37,284 nucleotides of DNA from Candidatus Zambryskiibacteriota bacterium. Its GTDB lineage: Bacteria; Patescibacteriota; Minisyncoccia; Phycocordibacterales; DATDWN01. The stretch lies in NCBI GenBank assembly GCA_009694965.1, contig SIBV01000003.1, forward strand, positions 1-37,284. Reading direction: 5' to 3'. The translations under genes and the position numbers were made by a program. The notes beneath the pieces were generated by a model, which saw only the letters and a program-made list of their open reading frames with translations, was not told where the DNA came from and did not search any database. Shown in pieces: positions 1 to 7,758 of this stretch (position 1 is its first letter; the number at the start of each line of letters is the position of its first letter).

Positions 1-164
1 ATTCGAAAGACGGAGCGACTCCTGTTTTAGTAAAAACAGGACGCGAGTCAGGGTCGCGGAAATTTCTGAGCGTCGGCGAAGAAATTATCTGTGACCGAGA
101 TACACTTCCTCCGCCAAAACAAAAACGCTTGTTACAAGCGTTTTTGTTTTGCTATAATAGCCTC

Positions 165-563
165 ATGATAACTAAAAACCCATCACTACTTTTAGCCAGA
201 CTCGCACTATTAGTAGTCTACTTTTGGTTTGGACTTCTCAAAGTTCTCGGTATGAGTCCTGGAAGCGAAATGGTTGAAAAAATACTGGGGATGACTATGC
301 CATTCTTCCTGTTCTCTACGTTTATTATTTTGTTTGGACTCTTTGAGATGCTAATCGGAATACTATTTCTAATCCCAAAATGGGAAAAATTTGCGGTAGG
401 ACTATTTGCTCTTCATATGTTTACCACGACACTCCCCCTCTTCTTTATGGGTGAGGTGTGGACCTCAATGTTTGTGCCAACTTTGGAGGGACAGTATATT
501 GTAAAAAACTTGGCGCTAATAGCCTGTGCTGCGTGTATTTATACTTCAACTAGAAACGACTAG
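165..563 (+). CDS. DoxX-like small integral membrane protein
   Basis: ORF 129..563; the internal ATG at 165 (MITKNPSLLLARLALLVVYFWFGLLKVLG) is preferred because TGCTATAAT lies directly upstream. Four hydrophobic segments, DoxX-like pattern. Confidence 0.6.
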   Translation: MITKNPSLLLARLALLVVYFWFGLLKVLGMSPGSEMVEKILGMTMPFFLFSTFIILFGLFEMLIGILFLIPKWEKFAVGLFALHMFTTTLPLFFMGEVWTSMFVPTLEGQYIVKNLALIACAACIYTSTRND

Positions 564-584
564 TTGTTGTGATAGAATTAACCT

Positions 585-1040
585 ATGGAAAAACTCTCTT
601 GGGAAACTATCGAATACCTACATACAGAAAAAACTTCTGATTGGTATTGGATTGTGGGAATAATTACTATTTCTATTGCACTAATTTCAATAATACTAAA
701 TAACGTTATATTCGCACTGCTTATTATAGTCGCATCCTTTACCCTCTCACTTTTTGCCTCTCGTCGACCAGAAAAAATAAAAATCGAAATAAGTAACTCC
801 GGCGTTCAGGTAGGTAAAACAAAATATTCATATCATGAGTTAGAATCTTTTTGGGTTGAAACGCGTGAAGTTCACCACAGAGTACTGCTGAAATCCAAGG
901 CTATCTTGAAACCATATGTTGTGATTTTTATTGAAGACATCGATCCTGAGGAACTTCGAACCTTGCTCGCTCAGTATTTGCAGGAAGAAGAACATAGCGA
1001 ACCTCTACTCGAAAAACTTTTGTTGTATTTTGGTTTCTAG
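585..1040 (+). CDS. hypothetical membrane protein, two N-terminal TM segments plus a soluble domain
   Basis: Intact ORF, hydrophobic stretch WYWIVGIITISIALISIILNNVIFALLIIVASFTLSLFA. Confidence 0.6.
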   Translation: MEKLSWETIEYLHTEKTSDWYWIVGIITISIALISIILNNVIFALLIIVASFTLSLFASRRPEKIKIEISNSGVQVGKTKYSYHELESFWVETREVHHRVLLKSKAILKPYVVIFIEDIDPEELRTLLAQYLQEEEHSEPLLEKLLLYFGF

Positions 1041-1045
1041 AATTG

Positions 1046-1117
1046 TGCTCCCGTGAGGAATCGAACCTCAATCACAAACTCCGCAAGTTCGCATTCTATC
1101 CGTTGAACTACGGGAGC
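1046..1117 (-). tRNA. tRNA-Arg, anticodon GCG
   Basis: Reverse complement GCTCCCG-TA-GTTC-AACGGATA-GAAT-G-CGAAC-TTGCGGA-GTTTG-TGAT-TGAGG-TTCGATT-CCTCA-CGGGAGC-A folds into a full cloverleaf. Anticodon GCG at 1082-1084. No encoded CCA. Confidence 0.92.
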
Positions 1118-1138
1118 GATATTTATTTTATTAAGATA

Positions 1139-1756
1139 TCATATAATGTCATGATTACCTATTTGCTTTTGAATAGCGTACCCTATGGCTAAAATCTCCT
1201 TTCTAATATCACTACTTAAATAGCACAAACTACATATACCCATAAAATTCTTCCTGAATCTTTTTTTTCGACTTCTTTTTTTTATTGTAGTTGCATTAAA
1301 TTGTGCCTCTGGAATATGTAATAAATTAGACCAAAATTGTTTTGTTTTTTTAACTGGATGATAATAATGTAACTGTAAATAAATACGAAATCTAGCCTCA
1401 TTTATTTCATAGCAATTTCTTAATAAAGATGCAAAAAGATCAATTAACTTTGGATCAGTGTTAGTAAATTTCAATCCACTTATTCTTTCGTGTTTTGAAC
1501 CTTCGGCCCAATATAGCATTGCTAAAAGAGATTTCTGAAAATCTTTAGACTTAAGTGGATAAGATGATACTTCCTCTTCAATACTAATTCTAATTTTTTC
1601 TAATCCATCAAGCCTTATTTTAGTTTTCATTCTTCCTGCTAAAGGTCGAATTTTTGCTAAATGTTCAGCCATCGCTTTTTTATCAAAAGGCATGCCCAAT
1701 TCCTTACCAAACCAATCAGAAAGAGTTCTCTTGGGTGCTTGGTTAATCTGGATGAG
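1139..1756 (-). pseudogene. homing-endonuclease-like / HTH-associated hypothetical protein, apparently 5'-truncated
   Basis: ORF 1139..1699 has the pattern LAMLYWAEGSK..LKFTNTDPKLI..F..LLR seen in a LAGLIDADG-like hypothetical family. The open frame extends upstream (..KRTLSDWFGKELGMPFDKK..) to a stop at 1757-1759 with no ATG, and TTG at 1699 is the only usual start. Confidence 0.4.
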
Positions 1757-1893
1757 TTATTAAAAATAAAAATGAATCACTCACGCCCTCACGGGACGAG
1801 GTATCCGGGAAAGATTTTGCTTTCGCAAAATCCTTGATTCGCTCGGACTCACTCTATCCCACGGGCTGACGCCACAGGGAATTGTTGTGGATT

Positions 1894-1929
1894 AAATCAA
1901 AAACCACTCCAGAGAGTGGTTTTTGATTT
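1894..1929 (-). terminator. intrinsic terminator downstream of rpsT
   Basis: AAATCAAAAACCACTC-CAGA-GAGTGGTTTTTGATTT, 16-bp perfect stem. Confidence 0.8.
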
Positions 1930-2189
1930 TAGGCTTTCTTGATCATCGCACTGATTCTAGATTTCTTTCTAGATGCTGTGTTTTGCTTTAGTAAACCAGT
2001 TTTTACTGACTTATCTAGAATTTTTTGTACTTCTGGCATGAAGTCACGAGCTTCCTTCATCTTCTTTTCAGAGATAAGTTTCTTCACTTTCTTCAGTGCT
2101 TTGTTTATAAGCTCCTTCTTATTTAGGTTGAAATTTCGCTTTCTTTGTGAACCTCTTAGGGCTTTTTTGGCTGATGTTGTAATAGGCAT
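1929..2189 (-). CDS. rpsT: 30S ribosomal protein S20
   Basis: MPITTSAKKALRGSQRKRNFNLNKKE...TASRKKSRISAMIKK, characteristic bS20. Confidence 0.95.
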   Translation of the reverse strand: MPITTSAKKALRGSQRKRNFNLNKKELINKALKKVKKLISEKKMKEARDFMPEVQKILDKSVKTGLLKQNTASRKKSRISAMIKKA

Positions 2190-2256
2190 GTGTCGTATCC
2201 TATATTAAACCAAGAAATAAATCAAATACCGAAAAATATAGGTGGAATTTTGCCTG

Positions 2257-2292
2257 CCCCGTAGTGAAGCTTCTTGCTTCTACTACTGGGGT
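2257..2292. repeat. GTAGTGA-type hairpin upstream of ruvA
   Basis: CCCCGTAGTGAAGC-TTCTT-GCTTCTACTACTGGGGT; homologous to the hairpin at 14012-14073 upstream of ruvB. Confidence 0.75.
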
Positions 2293-2312
2293 AAATAGAG
2301 TATTATAGAACC

Positions 2313-2900
2313 ATGATTGGCTACCTAAAGGGCACGTTACTGCATCAAGACTTGAAGTCTGTGATTCTTGATGTAGGAGGTGTGGGCTACAAAATCTATA
2401 CAAATACAGCCTTTTTGTCTTTGCCGAAGCTTGGCCTCGGCGATAAATCATATAAGGCGCAAGCTTCGACAGCATTCTGGACGTATTTAGCTGTTAGAGA
2501 AACTGCACTCGACCTGTATGGTTTCAACACAAAAGACGAGCTACATTTCTTTGAACTACTTATTTCTGTTTCTGGTATTGGGCCAAAATCTGCAATGGGA
2601 ATACTCTCGATTGCATCCGTTCAAAACCTCAGGCATGCCATTGTATCAGGAGACACAAGTCACCTTACAAAAGTTTCTGGTATAGGAAAAAAGAACGCTG
2701 AAAAAATTGTGATTGAACTCAAAGATAAACTAGAAGGTCTGAGTACTGACATGACGGAATCCATGCATGGTGATGTTGACGCTATTGAAGCACTCAAAGC
2801 TCTAGGTTACGGTGAACGTGAAGCGAGAGAAGCTTTGAAAAAAGCTGAGGGAGAGACCACAGAAAAGAAAGTTCGGTCTGCATTAAAAAAATTATCATGA
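2313..2900 (+). CDS. ruvA: Holliday junction branch migration protein RuvA
   Basis: MIGYLKGTLL..VILDVGGVGYKIY..., HhH region SGIGPKSAMGIL / SGIGKKNAEKIVIELKDKL, C-terminal domain AIEALKALGYGEREAREALKKA. Confidence 0.96.
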   Translation: MIGYLKGTLLHQDLKSVILDVGGVGYKIYTNTAFLSLPKLGLGDKSYKAQASTAFWTYLAVRETALDLYGFNTKDELHFFELLISVSGIGPKSAMGILSIASVQNLRHAIVSGDTSHLTKVSGIGKKNAEKIVIELKDKLEGLSTDMTESMHGDVDAIEALKALGYGEREAREALKKAEGETTEKKVRSALKKLS

Positions 2901-3012
2901 TACTAATATACGAATGTAACGAATGATACGAATGGTTACGAATAAGAAAAATCAAGAAGCATTCATTCGTAGACATTTGTAGATTAGTATTATTCGTATA
3001 TTCGTATGTTTA
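2896..3012. repeat. TACGAAT-type palindromic repeat, copy 1
   Basis: ATATACGAATGTAACGAATGATACGAATGGTTACGAAT...CATTCGTAGACATTTGTAGATTAGTATTATTCGTATATTCGTATG; ends about 10 nt before the mutM ATG. Confidence 0.85.
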
Positions 3013-3021
3013 ACTAAAACT

Positions 3022-3918
3022 ATGCCTGAATTACCTGAAGTTGAAAATCTAAGGCTAGGTCTGGAGCGCTATATTCTCGGACAAAAAATATTAAAAGTTA
3101 AAATTAATAAACCTAAACTTGTCTCAGGTAAGGGCAACGCTCGCGTTGCATCCTCCAAAAAAGTCAGCGAATTTATAAATGGTCTCACTAAAGAGAAATT
3201 TATAGCAGTAGAAAGGAGGGCGAAAAATTTAATTTTTAAACTAAGTAACGATAAGATGATTTTAGCTCACCTTAAGATGAGCGGGCAATTTGTATATAAA
3301 GGCAAAAACAAAAAAAGTGTAATAGGTGGTCATCCTATAGAAATTTCTGAAAAAGTTTTACCTAATAAGCACACTCATATTATCTTTGAATTAAATGATG
3401 GGGTTCTGTACTACAACGACACAAGAATGTTTGGCTATGCCCTTTATTACCCAAATGTCGAACAATTTGAAAAAGGAAATCATTTTGAAAACCTAGGCAA
3501 AGAACCGCTTGATAAAAGTTTTACGGCTAAGTATTTTTTTGAATCCCTTAAAAGCAAAAGGAGTAAAATTAAAAGCGTTCTAATGGGCCAAGAAGTGGTT
3601 GTTGGAGTTGGTAATATTTATACTGACGAAAGCCTCTTTGAGGCTGGCATCCTACCTACCCGTTCTGCCCAAAGTCTAAATTTGAATGAAGTCACCAAAC
3701 TTCATAAAGCTATTATTAGAATAATATCCAAAGCAATTAAAGTAGGTGGCTCCTCTGTGGCTACCTACCGTCTCTTGGATGAAAGCCAAGGCAATTATGC
3801 TCGGGAACACAAAGTTTACGGCAAGTCCGGCAAAAACTGCCCCCGCTGCGCTTCCTCTCTTCAAAAAATCCTTATCCAGACACGAACGACAATTTTTTGC
3901 CCAAATTGCCAAAGATAA
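3022..3918 (+). CDS. mutM: formamidopyrimidine-DNA glycosylase
   Basis: N-terminal MPELPEVENL, C-terminal zinc finger CPRCASSLQKILIQTRTTIFCPNCQR. Confidence 0.96.
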   Translation: MPELPEVENLRLGLERYILGQKILKVKINKPKLVSGKGNARVASSKKVSEFINGLTKEKFIAVERRAKNLIFKLSNDKMILAHLKMSGQFVYKGKNKKSVIGGHPIEISEKVLPNKHTHIIFELNDGVLYYNDTRMFGYALYYPNVEQFEKGNHFENLGKEPLDKSFTAKYFFESLKSKRSKIKSVLMGQEVVVGVGNIYTDESLFEAGILPTRSAQSLNLNEVTKLHKAIIRIISKAIKVGGSSVATYRLLDESQGNYAREHKVYGKSGKNCPRCASSLQKILIQTRTTIFCPNCQR

Positions 3919-3972
3919 GTTTTGTAACAGTAACACTACTGCAATATGCTCTAAAAGTGATAGAATATAGAC

Positions 3973-4845
3973 ATGCAAGGCATAGTCATTCTACTAGGAA
4001 TTATAGCTATTGGACTCTTTGGTGGGAGCAAGGGAGCTGGAAATAATGGCCTGTTCTCAACTGGTGCTCCAACCCCTGAACAAAAAAAAGCGAGTATAGA
4101 GTTCCAAATACGGGACGCCCAAGTAAAAGTCGACGAGCTTCAAAAACAAATCAAGACCGCAGAAGAGAATAAAAACGCCTCGATTTACAAAGGTGATGTC
4201 ACTTTGAACTATGGCAGTAGATCGACTGACCCTGGACAAGAATACCTAACTATAAAAGTCAGTAGCGGTGGCAACAAAAACATTCTAGTTACTGGATGGC
4301 AAGTAAAAAGCCTAGCTAGCGGAAACTCTGTGACGATTCCGAAAGGCACATATTTATTCTTCACGGAGACTATTAACTCGGAAGAAGATATCCGTCTTAC
4401 AGGGGGTGACACCTTATATCTTGTAACTGGCTCATCTCCGAACGGAGCTAGTTTCAAATCCAACAAATGTTCAGGATACCTAACTCAATTCCAAACTTTT
4501 ATACCTTATATAAATAACATCTGTCCTTCACCTAAAAACGAAAATCTGTCCTCAATACCCCGACGCGTTATAAACGATGCGTGTTTTGACTATATTGATT
4601 ACTTCCCTACTTGCAGAATACAGACTGAACCGCTTCCTCAAAATTGGAGTTCCGAGTGTTACAGTTTTATCTATGACAAAATTAACTATCCATCTTGTGT
4701 AAATGTGCACAAAAGCGATGCGGACTTCTACCAGCCAGAATGGAGAGTTTACCTCAAGCGCTCAGAAAGACTCTGGAAAAACTCCAAAGAAACTATAGTC
4801 TTGTATGACAGCACAGGCAAAGTAGTAGATACAATAAAAAATTAG
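3973..4845 (+). CDS. secreted/anchored hypothetical protein, lamin-tail-domain-like with several Cys
   Basis: N-terminal hydrophobic segment, coiled-coil, then beta-rich region (..LTIKVSSGGNKNILVTGWQVKS..GTYLFF..TLYLVTGSSPNGASFKSNKCSGYL..) ending IVLYDSTGKVVDTIKN. Confidence 0.5.
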   Translation: MQGIVILLGIIAIGLFGGSKGAGNNGLFSTGAPTPEQKKASIEFQIRDAQVKVDELQKQIKTAEENKNASIYKGDVTLNYGSRSTDPGQEYLTIKVSSGGNKNILVTGWQVKSLASGNSVTIPKGTYLFFTETINSEEDIRLTGGDTLYLVTGSSPNGASFKSNKCSGYLTQFQTFIPYINNICPSPKNENLSSIPRRVINDACFDYIDYFPTCRIQTEPLPQNWSSECYSFIYDKINYPSCVNVHKSDADFYQPEWRVYLKRSERLWKNSKETIVLYDSTGKVVDTIKN

Positions 4846-5321
4846 ACTCCGAGAATTCGAAATAATGCTGTTCCAAAAGCAACAGAAACATTCAAGGATT
4901 CTTTATCGCCTTTCATAGGAATTTCTGCAACAATGTCACATAAAGATAAAATATCTTTATCTATTCCTTCTACCTCATTCCCAACTACAAACAAAACTCG
5001 CTTACCAGTTTTTACCTTTTTATAATCAACGGAATTTTTTGATTGTTCTATTCCTATTATTTCTATTTTTTTATTTTTCAATTTTTTAATTAGCTTTTTT
5101 GCGTCTTTCACATATTCCCAAGGTATGGTTTTTTCAGCCCCTAGTGAGACCTTGCTCACATCTTTTCTCGGCCTATTGAACTTATCAGTGGGAGTAGGTG
5201 TGTAGCCCGATAAGTAAATCTTTGTAACACCTAGGGCGTCACTCGTTCTGAAAATAGACCCAACATTATGGGTACTGCGAATATTATAGAGCAAGACGAC
5301 AACCTCTCTTTTCTTTTTCAT
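4842..5321 (-). CDS. SpoU/TrmH-family RNA methyltransferase
   Basis: VVVLLYNIRSTHNVGSIFRTSDALGV...FVVGNEVEGID...EIPMKGDKESLNVSVAFGTALF. Confidence 0.92.
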   Translation of the reverse strand: MKKKREVVVLLYNIRSTHNVGSIFRTSDALGVTKIYLSGYTPTPTDKFNRPRKDVSKVSLGAEKTIPWEYVKDAKKLIKKLKNKKIEIIGIEQSKNSVDYKKVKTGKRVLFVVGNEVEGIDKDILSLCDIVAEIPMKGDKESLNVSVAFGTALFRILGV

Positions 5322-5339
5322 TTCCTGAATATATCATAG

Positions 5340-5391
5340 ATTTCAAATCATCATATCTTACGATATATCGTAAGATATGATGATTTGAAAT
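5340..5391. promoter_or_regulatory. 52-bp perfect uninterrupted palindrome between divergent genes
   Basis: ATTTCAAATCATCATATCTTACGATA|TATCGTAAGATATGATGATTTGAAAT. A candidate sigma70-like promoter TTGAAA (5385-5390)-17 nt-TACAAT (5408-5413) overlaps the right arm. Confidence 0.85.
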
Positions 5392-5419
5392 TTGAAATTA
5401 AAAATTGTACAATGTAGAC

Positions 5420-5773
5420 ATGAATACACTTTCAATATTTCCAGACCTTCTAACTTTCAACCTTTTGGCGCCAGCACTTCTCCGATTGGCCTGTGGTTTA
5501 TTTTTATTATATTTAGGTTGGGAAAGATACAAAAAACCGTACAAATGGTCACTCTTTGCATATGTAATTGTTGGAATATTACTAATTCTAGGACTATACA
5601 CTCAAATCGCAGTAATTGTCGCACTTATAATCTTAAAATTTGATTTTTGGGAAAGTAGAAAAACCACTTCCATTTCTAGAGAAAAATATATTCTCCAAGT
5701 AATGGTAAATGTCGTGCTTATTTCACTATTATTTACGGGACCGGGGTTCTTGGCTTTTGATTTACCGTTGTAG
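5420..5773 (+). CDS. DoxX-like membrane protein
   Basis: ORF 5405..5773; ATG at 5420 (MNTLSIFPDLLTFNLLAPALLRLACGLFLLYLGWERY) preferred because the -10 TACAAT is just upstream. Confidence 0.6.
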   Translation: MNTLSIFPDLLTFNLLAPALLRLACGLFLLYLGWERYKKPYKWSLFAYVIVGILLILGLYTQIAVIVALIILKFDFWESRKTTSISREKYILQVMVNVVLISLLFTGPGFLAFDLPL

Positions 5774-5789
5774 AGACTACGGCCGGCAC

Positions 5790-5996
5790 ATGTGTCCTGG
5801 ATAATTTTTTCGTCGTCACTCAAAAATTTCCTCGGACTCTGACCTCGCGACCAAGTCTTTTGACTTGGTACCCGCTCCGGTCCGCAGACCTGTGCACTTC
5901 GGATAATTTCAATTCCGTCGAATTGAAATTTCCTTCGGCCCACGACTCGGCCGTTTTTCGTACTCGAAAAACATGTCTCCGTCGCGCACTAGTACG
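5790..5996 (-). repeat. two-hairpin structured repeat, two tandem units
   Basis: Minus strand: GACGGAGACAT[GTTTTTCGAGTACGAAAAAC]GGCCGAGTCGTGGGCCGAAGGAAATTTCAATTCGACGGAATTGAAATTATCC..GGACCGGAGCGGGT[ACCAAGTCAAAAGACTTGGT]CGCGAGGTCAGAGTCCGAGGAAATTTTTGAGTGACGACGAAAAAATTATCC. Confidence 0.75.
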
Positions 5997-5998
5997 AA

Positions 5999-6021
5999 AA
6001 AATCCCATGCAGATGGGATTT
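5999..6021 (-). terminator. intrinsic terminator of tRNA-Lys
   Basis: Minus strand: AAATCCCAT-CTGC-ATGGGATTT followed by a T tract. Confidence 0.75.
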
Positions 6022-6032
6022 GTTTCGACTAG

Positions 6033-6105
<73 letters not shown>

Positions 6106-6229
6106 AAAATATTATGATAACTATAAAAATATACCAGAAAAATGTACAATGTCCAACTAGACTTATATTCAATAGACTAGCATCATCTCAAATCCCTCTG
6201 ACAAATGCAATAATCTTTCTAAACTTATT

Positions 6230-6330
6230 ACAAAATTCAATTCGACGGAATTGAATTTACCCTAAGTACACAGGTATGCGGACCGGAGAAAAGTTTTTGA
6301 CGAAAAACTTTTACTCGCGGAAGATTCCTT
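6230..6330 (+). repeat. two-hairpin structured repeat, inverted relative to 5790-5996
   Basis: AATTCAATTCGACGGAATTGAATTTACCCTAAGTACACAGGTATGCGGACCGGAGAAAAGTTTTTGACGAAAAACTTTTACTCGCGG aligns to the reverse complement of 5857-5938. Confidence 0.75.
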
Positions 6331-6359
6331 TATTCTATGAAACCTAATTTTGACGAAAA

Positions 6360-6385
6360 AATGCAGTCACCCATGTGACTGCATT
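6360..6385 (-). terminator. intrinsic terminator of the small-ORF operon
   Basis: AATGCAGTCAC-CCAT-GTGACTGCATT; T tract on the minus strand. Confidence 0.8.
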
Positions 6386-6641
6386 AGAGAAAACCTCCTT
6401 TCACATCCTCGTATCTCAGCTTAAAACGTTTGATGGGTTTTTTTGGTTTTGGCTCACTTCCATGTGAGAAAATACGAATTTCCATTTTCTTGTTTCTACC
6501 TTGGACAACTGACCGATTACAGTTCATCCGAAGTGCGATTACATCAAAACTGAGATCCGAATCACACCTTAAGAGTTGGTCCATTCTTTGCAACTCTTCG
6601 TTAGTCAGTGGTTTACGTTTTGCTTTGCCTTTTGTGCTCAA
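6384..6641 (-). CDS. 85-aa basic helix-turn-helix-like protein (TTG start)
   Basis: MSTKGKAKRKPLTNEELQRMDQLLRCDSDLSFDVIALRMNCNRSVVQGRNKKMEIRIFSH...; GGGGAG Shine-Dalgarno-like sequence upstream; 4-nt TTGA overlap with the upstream small ORF. Confidence 0.6.
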   Translation of the reverse strand: MSTKGKAKRKPLTNEELQRMDQLLRCDSDLSFDVIALRMNCNRSVVQGRNKKMEIRIFSHGSEPKPKKPIKRFKLRYEDVKGGFL

Positions 6642-6727
6642 TTCAAGCTCCCCTGCCCAATATTACAATAAAACAGGTTTCCGTCCAATCCCCGCAGCAA
6701 GCTGACGGGGTATTTGGCGGACAACAT
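6638..6727 (-). CDS. 29-aa small ORF MLSAKYPVSLLRGLDGNLFYCNIGQGSLN
   Basis: ATG to TGA read manually on the minus strand; stop overlaps the TTG start of the next ORF. Confidence 0.35.
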   Translation of the reverse strand: MLSAKYPVSLLRGLDGNLFYCNIGQGSLN

Positions 6728-6735
6728 CAGGGCTG

Positions 6736-6828
6736 TTATTTTGGTATAGGAGGCGGCTCCGCCGCCACTACTACACGAATCTCATCCTCGTGGCAGAGCC
6801 AGCAGGTTTCTTGGCTTCCAATAAACAT
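6736..6828 (-). CDS. 30-aa small ORF MFIGSQETCWLCHEDEIRVVVAAEPPPIPK (CxxCH)
   Basis: ATG to TAA read manually on the minus strand; TATAAT-like -10 about 15 nt upstream in the holA intergenic space. Confidence 0.4.
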   Translation of the reverse strand: MFIGSQETCWLCHEDEIRVVVAAEPPPIPK

Positions 6829-6852
6829 GAAATGTGTCAATTATATTATATT

Positions 6853-7566
6853 TTACAACCCTAAAACCCACTTCTCAAGGATTATGGACAGCTCTCCTTC
6901 ACCACTTCTAACCCTATGGGTCATATTCACAAGTTGACTAGATAATTTTTGTAATTCTTCGGTCTTGTATTTCCTAGATCCAGTTAAGGCGTTTTTATAA
7001 ACAAACGGCGAAAGTCCCGTTTCTGATTGACTCTCTGCCTTACTTGCAAGAATCATGCTTTTTATCTGCCAAAAAAATATACCGTGTATTTCCTCTGGCA
7101 CAGCCCCTTTTTCCAAGAATCCAATATAATCAATCCATAAATTCTTCTTGTCTTTTCCAAGTAGTCCGTCAGTTATGGCAAAGAGGTTGTAGCTAGGTTT
7201 TTTTGATTCACTTTTTGAAAACACTTGAACTTGCTTTGCCACCTTTTCAATCTTTTTCAAACTAGGAGCATCTACTGCCCCTTCAAGCATAATAAAAATC
7301 TGCTCAGATATAGCCAGATTTTCTAGTCTATCTATTATAAAATTTTTAGAGTCTTTTTTTTCAAAAAGATTATCGAGAACAATGGTGTAGCGCGGATCAA
7401 ATAACCCTTGGGAAACGAGTAGCTCATCAAACTGCTCCTCACTCCAGTTCTCGGTTGTTATTTTGAAAAGCTCAGCTCCTGGGCGCTTCTTCTCCGCAAT
7501 ATTCAAAAGCTCATGGAGTTTCGCTCTAGATTTATAAGTATCTGTTCCGTATATCAGATATAACAT
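6853..7566 (-). CDS. holA: DNA polymerase III delta subunit-like protein
   Basis: MLYLIYGTDTYKSRAKLHELL...GLFDPRYTIVLDNLFEKKD..FIMLEGAVD...IFFWQIKSMILASKA..FVYKNALTGSRKYKTEELQKL. Confidence 0.75.
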   Translation of the reverse strand: MLYLIYGTDTYKSRAKLHELLNIAEKKRPGAELFKITTENWSEEQFDELLVSQGLFDPRYTIVLDNLFEKKDSKNFIIDRLENLAISEQIFIMLEGAVDAPSLKKIEKVAKQVQVFSKSESKKPSYNLFAITDGLLGKDKKNLWIDYIGFLEKGAVPEEIHGIFFWQIKSMILASKAESQSETGLSPFVYKNALTGSRKYKTEELQKLSSQLVNMTHRVRSGEGELSIILEKWVLGL

Positions 7567-7624
7567 TGTAATTGGTTAACTAACCCTCATCTAGTTGTTG
7601 TAGTTCAATTCTACCATCTTCATC

Positions 7625-7758
7625 TAGATTAAAAAACTTCGTTGAAATCATTTATTTTTTGGAGACTTCGGACCACTGGTGCGAGACTGAGCGAAAATTC
7701 AGTGGAATTTATCGCGTGCTCCAAAAAATAAATGTTGAGAAAGAAGTTTTTTAATCTA
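7625..7758. repeat. 134-bp structured inverted-repeat element overlapping the polA 3' end
   Basis: TAGATTAAAAAACTTC (7625-7640) / GAAGTTTTTTAATCTA (7743-7758) and CATTTATTTTTTGGAG (7649-7664) / CTCCAAAAAATAAATG (7719-7734), both perfect. Confidence 0.85.

Noticed and set aside
1939-2475. ORFs antisense to rpsT and ruvA
   Set aside because: Overlap confidently identified conserved genes on the opposite strand.
6744-6775. GC-rich palindrome GGCGGCTCCGCCGCC with nearby ACTACTAC as a relative of the ruvA/ruvB hairpin
   Set aside because: Lies within the putative CxxC small ORF. Similarity is limited to a few bases and the flanks do not match.
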